A model generated the notes under the pieces. The model was not told where the DNA came from and made no database searches. It saw nothing but the letters and a program-made list of their open reading frames with translations. A program made the position numbers and the translations under genes. 10,472 bases of DNA from Burkholderiales bacterium (GTDB taxonomy: Bacteria; Pseudomonadota; Gammaproteobacteria; Burkholderiales; Burkholderiaceae_B): assembly GCA_005788065.1 (NCBI GenBank), contig SXZD01000170.1:1-10472 (forward strand), given 5' to 3'. Of the stretch, positions 6,759 through 10,472 are shown one piece after another. The stretch's first letter is position 1. Each line of letters starts with the position of its first letter.

Positions 6759-6780
6759 TGTCATGCGAGTGCTGTCATGC
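6759..6780. repeat. Direct repeat TGTCATGC in the gap between acyl-CoA synthetase and hydrolase genes
   Basis: TGTCATGC occurs at 6759-6766 and 6773-6780, so the copies are offset by 14 bases. They lie in the 156-base gap between the two minus-strand genes, about 75-95 bases upstream of the hydrolase start. It could be a pair of activator half-sites or chance. No terminator for the acyl-CoA synthetase gene was seen in the gap, so read-through is possible. Confidence 0.2.
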
Positions 6781-6842
6781 ACTGTGCGCTGCGCTTGCCC
6801 TGAATCGAGTGTCGATGGCGTACGCTTCGCACAAGGCATAGA

Positions 6843-8657
6843 TCACGGTCTTCGCCTGCCGGACAGAAGTTCTGCATGAGCTGCCTGCGTGAGTGGCTCA
6901 TACGATGAGCCTCCGTCTAGCAGTGCATAAACAGGATCCTTCAGTGTTTCCGGTGAGAAACCGTCTTTCTTCAGTTGGCTCTTTTGATACTTGAATGTGC
7001 CTGTTGTGTCCTGTTCTTCGCGGATGCGGATAAACACAGGTACCGCATAGGCGGGTAGACGGGTTCGCAGGTGCTGGGCAAGCAACCCACCTTCAAAACT
7101 GAATCCGGGCTTGAGCGAAATGGCTGCCATTCCCGCGCGGCCATCATGTCCGGGTACGGTCACGCCATATACCACGGCATGCTCAATGGAGTCGGCCAGC
7201 GCCAGAACGCCTTCTACCTCGGAGGTGGCCACGTTTTCGCCTTTCCAGCGGAATGTATCGCCCAAGCGGTCAACAAACTGGATGTGCTGCCAACCTTGTG
7301 AGCGAACCAAGTCTCCGGAGTTGAACCAGCAGTCCCCTTTTTTGAAAACGTCACGCAGCAGTTTTTTTTCAGAGGCCTGCTCATCGGTGTATCCGTCAAA
7401 CGGATGCCGGTCGCTGACTTCGCTGATCAACAGACCCACGTCGCCGGTTTTCACGCGCACCATGCGTCCGTTGGGCTTTCGCATGGGTTCTTCGGTGACG
7501 GGGTCGCATGCCACGATGGCAAAGGGCATGGGTGTGAATCCCACCGTGTTGCGCTGTCCGAACACGTTGATGAAGCCAATGTTCGATTCGCTTGCGCCAT
7601 AGAACTCGTGAATGCGGTCGATGCCAAAACGCCGCTCGAACTTTTCCCACAATTCCGGACGAAGGCCGTTGCCGGTAATCAGGCGGATCGTGTGATTTTG
7701 GTCGTTGTGGCTGACGGGCCGGTTCAACAGGTAGCGCAACAATTCGCCGATGTAGGAAAACGCAGTGGCATCATAGTGTCGAACTCGGTCCCAGAATTTG
7801 CTGGCCGAAAATTTTTTATCCAATGCCAGTGTGGCGCCCGCAGACAAAACGCTGCCCCAGCTTACTGTAAGCGCATTGTTGTGGTAGAGCGGCAGACAGC
7901 AATAAAAGACATCATCGGGCCGCAGTCGCAGTGCGCTGCCAAAGCCGTTCATGGCCGATACCCAGCGGAAGTGCGTCATGATGGACGCCTTAGGCATGCC
8001 AGTGGTGCCCGATGTGAAAATGTAGAAGCAGGGGTCGCTGGCCAGAACTTCCTGCGTGCTGCGCGGATTGGTGCGGGGGCGAGGTTCCGCCAGTTCCAGC
8101 AGGTTGTCGATGCCGGCCGGTTGACTGTCTTTTTCTGATTGCGGCACCCACACCACGTTCATGGCTTTCAGTTCCCTGGTGCCGATAGCCTCACGCACGG
8201 CGGGCAGGCATTCCTGTCCGATGATCAGCACACGTGCTTTGAGGAGGTTCAGGCTGTGCAGCAGCGTTTCGTTTTTCTGGTTGGTATTGACCAGTCCCGC
8301 TACGGCCCCCAGTTTGACGGTGGCCAGTACACCTGCGACCAGTTCCGGGCGGTTTTCCAGCACCAGTCCGATGCAATCGCCTTTGCGAACCCCACGCAGT
8401 GTCAGTGCATGAGCCATCTGATTGGCCCATTCATTCAGTTCGCGGTAGGTGTAGGTACGGTCCTCAAACACCAGTGCGTTGTTGTCGGGGAACTCTGCAG
8501 CGCAGCGCTCAAAGACTTTGCCCAGCGACTGATGGCTGTTTTTGCGCAGCGTCGCCAAACCAAGCAGGTTGCTGGCAATCTGCGGCAGGTCGGGCGCCAT
8601 GGCCACGGCGCTGCCGGCCAGATCAAGCAGGCGGATGCGACTGCGGATATCGCTCAT
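6843..8657 (-). CDS. Long-chain/very-long-chain acyl-CoA synthetase, FATP-like
   Basis: This is a 604-residue ANL-superfamily ligase of the fatty acid transport protein / very-long-chain synthetase branch (as in mycobacterial FadD6 and eukaryotic FATPs). Motifs are the ATP-binding P-loop YIFTSGTTGMPK (212-223), the adenine-binding EFYGASE (351-357), SGDL with Asp449, the FATP-type hinge motif DRLGDTFRWKGEN (463-475), and C-terminal TGTFKYQKSQLKKDGF with the likely adenylation Lys556. The set is complete, so activity is expected: free acid + ATP + CoA to acyl-CoA, at the inner membrane, often coupled to uptake. The FATP motif separates it from the ordinary FadD at the left edge of the window. 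ATG 8657 has GGAG 9 bases upstream. A promoter with an 18-bp palindrome in its spacer lies directly before it, so regulation by a dyad-binding repressor is likely. The permease gene ends 60 bases upstream on the same strand. Substrates might include very-long-chain, branched or cholate-like acids, which cannot be resolved from the sequence. Confidence 0.93.
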   Translation of the reverse strand: MSDIRSRIRLLDLAGSAVAMAPDLPQIASNLLGLATLRKNSHQSLGKVFERCAAEFPDNNALVFEDRTYTYRELNEWANQMAHALTLRGVRKGDCIGLVLENRPELVAGVLATVKLGAVAGLVNTNQKNETLLHSLNLLKARVLIIGQECLPAVREAIGTRELKAMNVVWVPQSEKDSQPAGIDNLLELAEPRPRTNPRSTQEVLASDPCFYIFTSGTTGMPKASIMTHFRWVSAMNGFGSALRLRPDDVFYCCLPLYHNNALTVSWGSVLSAGATLALDKKFSASKFWDRVRHYDATAFSYIGELLRYLLNRPVSHNDQNHTIRLITGNGLRPELWEKFERRFGIDRIHEFYGASESNIGFINVFGQRNTVGFTPMPFAIVACDPVTEEPMRKPNGRMVRVKTGDVGLLISEVSDRHPFDGYTDEQASEKKLLRDVFKKGDCWFNSGDLVRSQGWQHIQFVDRLGDTFRWKGENVATSEVEGVLALADSIEHAVVYGVTVPGHDGRAGMAAISLKPGFSFEGGLLAQHLRTRLPAYAVPVFIRIREEQDTTGTFKYQKSQLKKDGFSPETLKDPVYALLDGGSSYEPLTQAAHAELLSGRRRP

Positions 8658-8692
8658 GTGACATGTCTCCGGATCTTCTTTCTTGTGGAGAC

Positions 8693-8721
8693 ATTGTAAG
8701 CGAACAACTGTTCGCTGTTAC
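8693..8721 (-). promoter_or_regulatory. Candidate sigma-70 promoter of the FATP-like acyl-CoA synthetase gene
   Basis: On the minus strand, -10 TACAAT (8698 to 8693) is preceded at 17 bases by GTAACA (8721 to 8716), which matches 4 of 6 of TTGACA. The predicted transcription start is near 8686, giving a ~30-base 5' leader with GGAG before ATG 8657. The -35 overlaps the permease stop codon, so the synthetase can be transcribed separately from the permease. Confidence 0.45.
8699..8716. promoter_or_regulatory. 18-bp palindrome in the promoter spacer (operator candidate)
   Basis: AGCGAACA (8699-8706) and TGTTCGCT (8709-8716) are perfect 8-bp inverted arms with a 2-base centre. The palindrome fills the space between the proposed -35 and -10 elements, the classic place for a repressor of the TetR type. 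No T-run follows on the minus strand, so it is unlikely to be the permease terminator. No second copy was noticed in the window. Confidence 0.55.
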
Positions 8722-9743
8722 CAGATGCGTTGCCGTTTTAGAAGGTCTTTTAAGTAAAGATAGGTGACAGGAAGGATGATGAGCCCCGGCAGGCCGAACA
8801 GTGTTTCGCCCAGTACGATGCAGACGAGCAATTCGGCCACGCTGGCTTGATACGCACTGCTCAAGACCCGTGCATTGATGAGGTATTCCATTTTGTGCAC
8901 GGAAATGAGGTAAACCAGCGACAGCGCCAGCACCCACGGCGGAAATTGAAGGCACAGCACCACCGTCATGGAGTTGGCCAGCACATTGCCGAGCGCCGGT
9001 ATGAAACTCAGCAGGAATGTGGCCACCACCAGGGCTTCGCGCAGTGGCAGGTCGATGCCCAGAGCCGGCAGCAGTGCGTACACATAAATGATGGTGCAGG
9101 TGGTGTTCCACAGAGACACGTACAGTTGCGCCAGCAAAAGGGTGGAGAAGCAGTTCAGGAAACTCTCGCCCTCCCTGATCAGTCCTCCGGACAGGCCATG
9201 TCCGATGTGAACCGGACTGACGCTGCGCACGATCATGCTGATCGAGATCAAGCCCGCAAAAAACACTTGGGCCAGAAAGCGCAGGCTGCCACCCGTCATC
9301 GCCATCCAGAGGGCGGCCTGACCGCTGGCCCAGTCGCGCAGATGTTCCATTACCTCGGCATTGTCCAGATCGCCCAGGTCCCTGAGCGCCTCGATGGTGG
9401 ACCGCTTGGCTACATTGCGCAGTTGGTCCAGAAAGTCGGGCAACAGGCTTTGTGCCTGTGTGGCGACAAACTGGATGATGGTCGAGCCCAAGGCCACTGC
9501 GCCGGTAAGCAAGCCCAGCAGGATGCCAGCGCAGATCCAACTGATGATAAGGCGATGTAGCGGTGCGCGCGCCAGCAGTTGCTGGATTTTGAGGCCAATG
9601 GTGATGAGTGCCAGGGTTGACAGCAGGGCGGGACCCAGCTTCAGGGTCAGACACAGTAATACGCCTGCGATGACCAAGGAACCGCTGGTCAGGGTAATGC
9701 GGGACTCCGGAGGGAAAGACAGCGGCAAAATCGGGGTGCTCAT
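8718..9743 (-). CDS. AI-2E family (YdiK/PerM-like) membrane permease
   Basis: This is a 341-residue polytopic inner-membrane protein. Hydrophobic segments are at about 20-55 (two helices), 67-92, 150-172, 203-228, 235-262, 268-283 and 300-330. Between the third and fourth lies a polar stretch (~95-148), as expected for the family's soluble loop. The C-terminal half has the family pattern: LLSFIPALGNVLANS (244-258), PWVLALSLVYLISVHKMEYLINARVL, and LFGLPGLIILP (315-325). Family knowledge: members are named after TqsA, an exporter affecting autoinducer-2, but others have been linked to Na+/H+ exchange or have no known substrate, so no substrate is assigned. Length is normal for the family. ATG 9743 is chosen because the hydrophobic core begins ~20 residues later. 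The longer frame from 9911 adds a proline-rich stretch from non-coding sequence. Shine-Dalgarno support is weak. It may be partly co-transcribed with the acyl-CoA synthetase gene 60 bases downstream. Confidence 0.82.
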   Translation of the reverse strand: MSTPILPLSFPPESRITLTSGSLVIAGVLLCLTLKLGPALLSTLALITIGLKIQQLLARAPLHRLIISWICAGILLGLLTGAVALGSTIIQFVATQAQSLLPDFLDQLRNVAKRSTIEALRDLGDLDNAEVMEHLRDWASGQAALWMAMTGGSLRFLAQVFFAGLISISMIVRSVSPVHIGHGLSGGLIREGESFLNCFSTLLLAQLYVSLWNTTCTIIYVYALLPALGIDLPLREALVVATFLLSFIPALGNVLANSMTVVLCLQFPPWVLALSLVYLISVHKMEYLINARVLSSAYQASVAELLVCIVLGETLFGLPGLIILPVTYLYLKDLLKRQRIW

Positions 9744-10050
9744 GCGGTATTTGTACCTGGCAGGTGCGTGGCAAGTTTCTCGCTCACGCGCGTCAGTGGG
9801 GTTTGTCTCACTATAACCAAAATTCAGCGGGGGCGGGCATATGGGGTGAGTCTGCAAGGGGGTAAGCCCCGGTGGGGTCTCCCTCCCATCGGGAGGCGGA
9901 ATCGAATACAATCAAGGGTTTCCGAATAGCTACCCCGGCTCTGTGCTTTTTGCGGTGCCGCTTTGATTTCTGGCGCTTTTTTGGCGATTTTGACGCGCTG
10001 TTCCATCTTTTTTGATTTCAATTTCCACGTTTGCAACGCTGAGGTTTGAC
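9744..10050. other. Divergent intergenic region between the permease and malate synthase genes
   Basis: This 307-bp gap holds no credible gene. It has three parts. (a) 9805-9818 contains overlapping -10-like hexamers in both directions (TATAAC at 9812-9817 on +, TATAGT on minus at 9815-9810), both lacking a clear -35. (b) 9829-9896 is very G/C-rich, with runs of G and mutually exclusive hairpins. (c) 9945-10030 is T-rich, with T-tracts spaced at about helical repeat. A second -10-like TACAAT lies at 9907-9912 (+) without a clear -35. GAGG at 10041-10044, 6 bases before ATG 10051, is the glcB Shine-Dalgarno. Confidence 0.5.
9858..9896. promoter_or_regulatory. Cluster of alternative G/C hairpins upstream of glcB
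   Basis: Five complementary blocks stand in a row: GGGGG (9858-9862), CCCC (9867-9870), GGGG (9874-9877), CCCTCCC (9881-9887) and GGGAGG (9891-9896). Each can pair with a neighbour on either side: GGGG-TAAG-CCCC, CCCC-GGT-GGGG, GGGG-TCT-CCC, and CCTCCC-ATC-GGGAGG. If transcribed on the + strand, this could be a switching leader of the malate synthase mRNA. Whether it is transcribed is unknown, and no known riboswitch class was recognised. Confidence 0.3.
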
Positions 10051-10472
10051 ATGACGCAACGCACCACCGTGCACGGCCTGAAAGTGGCCACCAACCTGTA
10101 CCGCTTTATTGAAGACGAAGTGCTGCCCGGCACCGGTGTGTCTGCCGCCGAATTCTGGAAGGGGTTTGACGCAATCGTGGCCGAGCTGGCTCCCAAGAAT
10201 GCGGCCTTGCTGGCCGAGCGCGACCGTATCCAACTGGAAATGGACGCATGGCACAAAGCCAACCCCGGCCCCATCAAAGACATGCCGGCCTATCGCGCAT
10301 TTCTGGAGAAAATCGGCTACCTCGTGCCCCAGCCGACTGGTGCAAAGGCCACCACAGCCAATGTGGACGCAGAGTTGGCTACGCAAGCCGGTCCGCAGCT
10401 CGTGGTGCCCATTCTGAACGCCCGCTATGCCCTGAACGCGGCCAATGCCCGCTGTGGTTCGCTGTACGACGC
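10051..10472 (+). CDS. glcB: Malate synthase G, N-terminal fragment
   Basis: The first 140 residues of malate synthase G are present; the frame runs open to the window end, so the 3' part is missing only because of the cut (family length is ~720 residues). Family knowledge: the enzyme condenses acetyl-CoA and glyoxylate to malate in the cytosol, completing the glyoxylate shunt or glycolate use, and works as a monomer. Recognisable segments are VLPGTGVSAAEFWKGFD (about 28-44), LAPKNAALLAERD (48-60), MPAYRAFLEKIGYLVP (80-95) and NVDAELATQAGPQLVVP followed by ILNARYALNAANARCGSLYD (104-139), all characteristic of the isoform G N-terminal helical clasp. The catalytic barrel residues are beyond the edge. 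ATG 10051 has GAGG 6 bases upstream. It is divergent from the permease and probably starts its own transcript. Its presence fits growth on fatty acids or other acetyl-CoA-yielding substrates. Confidence 0.95.
   Translation, partial: MTQRTTVHGLKVATNLYRFIEDEVLPGTGVSAAEFWKGFDAIVAELAPKNAALLAERDRIQLEMDAWHKANPGPIKDMPAYRAFLEKIGYLVPQPTGAKATTANVDAELATQAGPQLVVPILNARYALNAANARCGSLYD

Noticed and set aside
6693..6839. 48-codon minus-strand open frame between the acyl-CoA synthetase and hydrolase genes
   Set aside because: It has no clear ribosome binding site, no recognisable sequence and unremarkable composition. It fits a chance frame in a 156-base gap.
7404..8699. Two + strand open frames (244 and 186 codons) opposite the FATP-like gene
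   Set aside because: They are antisense to complete ANL motifs and have no recognisable family.
8623..9774. 383-codon minus-strand frame overlapping the permease gene
   Set aside because: It is a frame-shifted reading of the permease on the same strand. Its translation lacks membrane segments and family similarity, while the other frame gives a clean polytopic protein.
9824..10036. 70-codon minus-strand frame upstream of glcB with a Lys-rich start
   Set aside because: The Lys-rich part is just the complement of T-tracts, the rest is encoded by the G/C hairpin block, and no ribosome binding site stands out.
1..10472. tRNA, rRNA, CRISPR array, IS element or phage gene
   Set aside because: No cloverleaf, rRNA segment, regularly spaced long repeats, transposase or integrase was seen on either strand.

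Overview
The window looks like a chromosomal segment of a GC-rich betaproteobacterium, probably Burkholderiales (Comamonadaceae-like). That placement is an inference from the style of the proteins (FadD, NADH:flavin oxidoreductase, malate synthase G, PHA-synthase-like hydrolase) and from codon use. No rRNA or tRNA gene is present to confirm it. I see no phage, IS element, CRISPR array or toxin-antitoxin module. Gene density is high, and coding potential and codon use look uniform.

Layout, left to right. (1) The window opens inside the 3' end of a long-chain acyl-CoA synthetase gene (+), followed by a clear intrinsic terminator at about 353-384. (2) A two-gene + strand operon follows: an Old Yellow Enzyme-type NADH:flavin oxidoreductase (522-1826) and a classical short-chain dehydrogenase (1837-2625), 10 bases apart. 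(3) After a hairpin and a possible promoter comes a translationally coupled + strand pair. The first gene encodes a 107-residue coiled-coil protein built from three 36-residue repeats (2765-3088). The second encodes a 770-residue GAF-GAF-PAS-class III adenylate cyclase with a C-terminal helical tail (3085-5397), resembling the cyanobacterial CyaB1 type. (4) A short region between convergent genes (5398-5537) carries an inverted pair of CGAGTGA heptamer arrays. (5) Three minus-strand genes follow, read right to left: an AI-2E-family permease (8718-9743), a FATP-type acyl-CoA synthetase (6843-8657) and a PHA-synthase-like alpha/beta hydrolase whose nucleophile is Ser rather than Cys (5538-6686). 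An 18-bp operator-like palindrome lies in the spacer of a plausible promoter just before the acyl-CoA synthetase. (6) A 307-bp divergent intergenic region with stacked G/C hairpins and phased T-tracts separates the permease from glcB, malate synthase G (10051 onward, cut by the window end).

Functionally, much of the window fits acyl-CoA and lipid metabolism. Two different acyl-CoA synthetases activate acids, an SDR and a flavin reductase could act on oxygenated or unsaturated intermediates, a PhaC-like hydrolase could act on hydroxyacyl esters or thioesters, and malate synthase absorbs acetyl-CoA through the glyoxylate route. The cyclase module is a signalling insert between these blocks, and no direct link to the metabolic genes is visible. 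The points most worth follow-up are the repeat-built coiled-coil partner of the cyclase, the Cys-to-Ser PhaC-like enzyme with PhaC triad spacing, and the palindrome in the acyl-CoA synthetase promoter.
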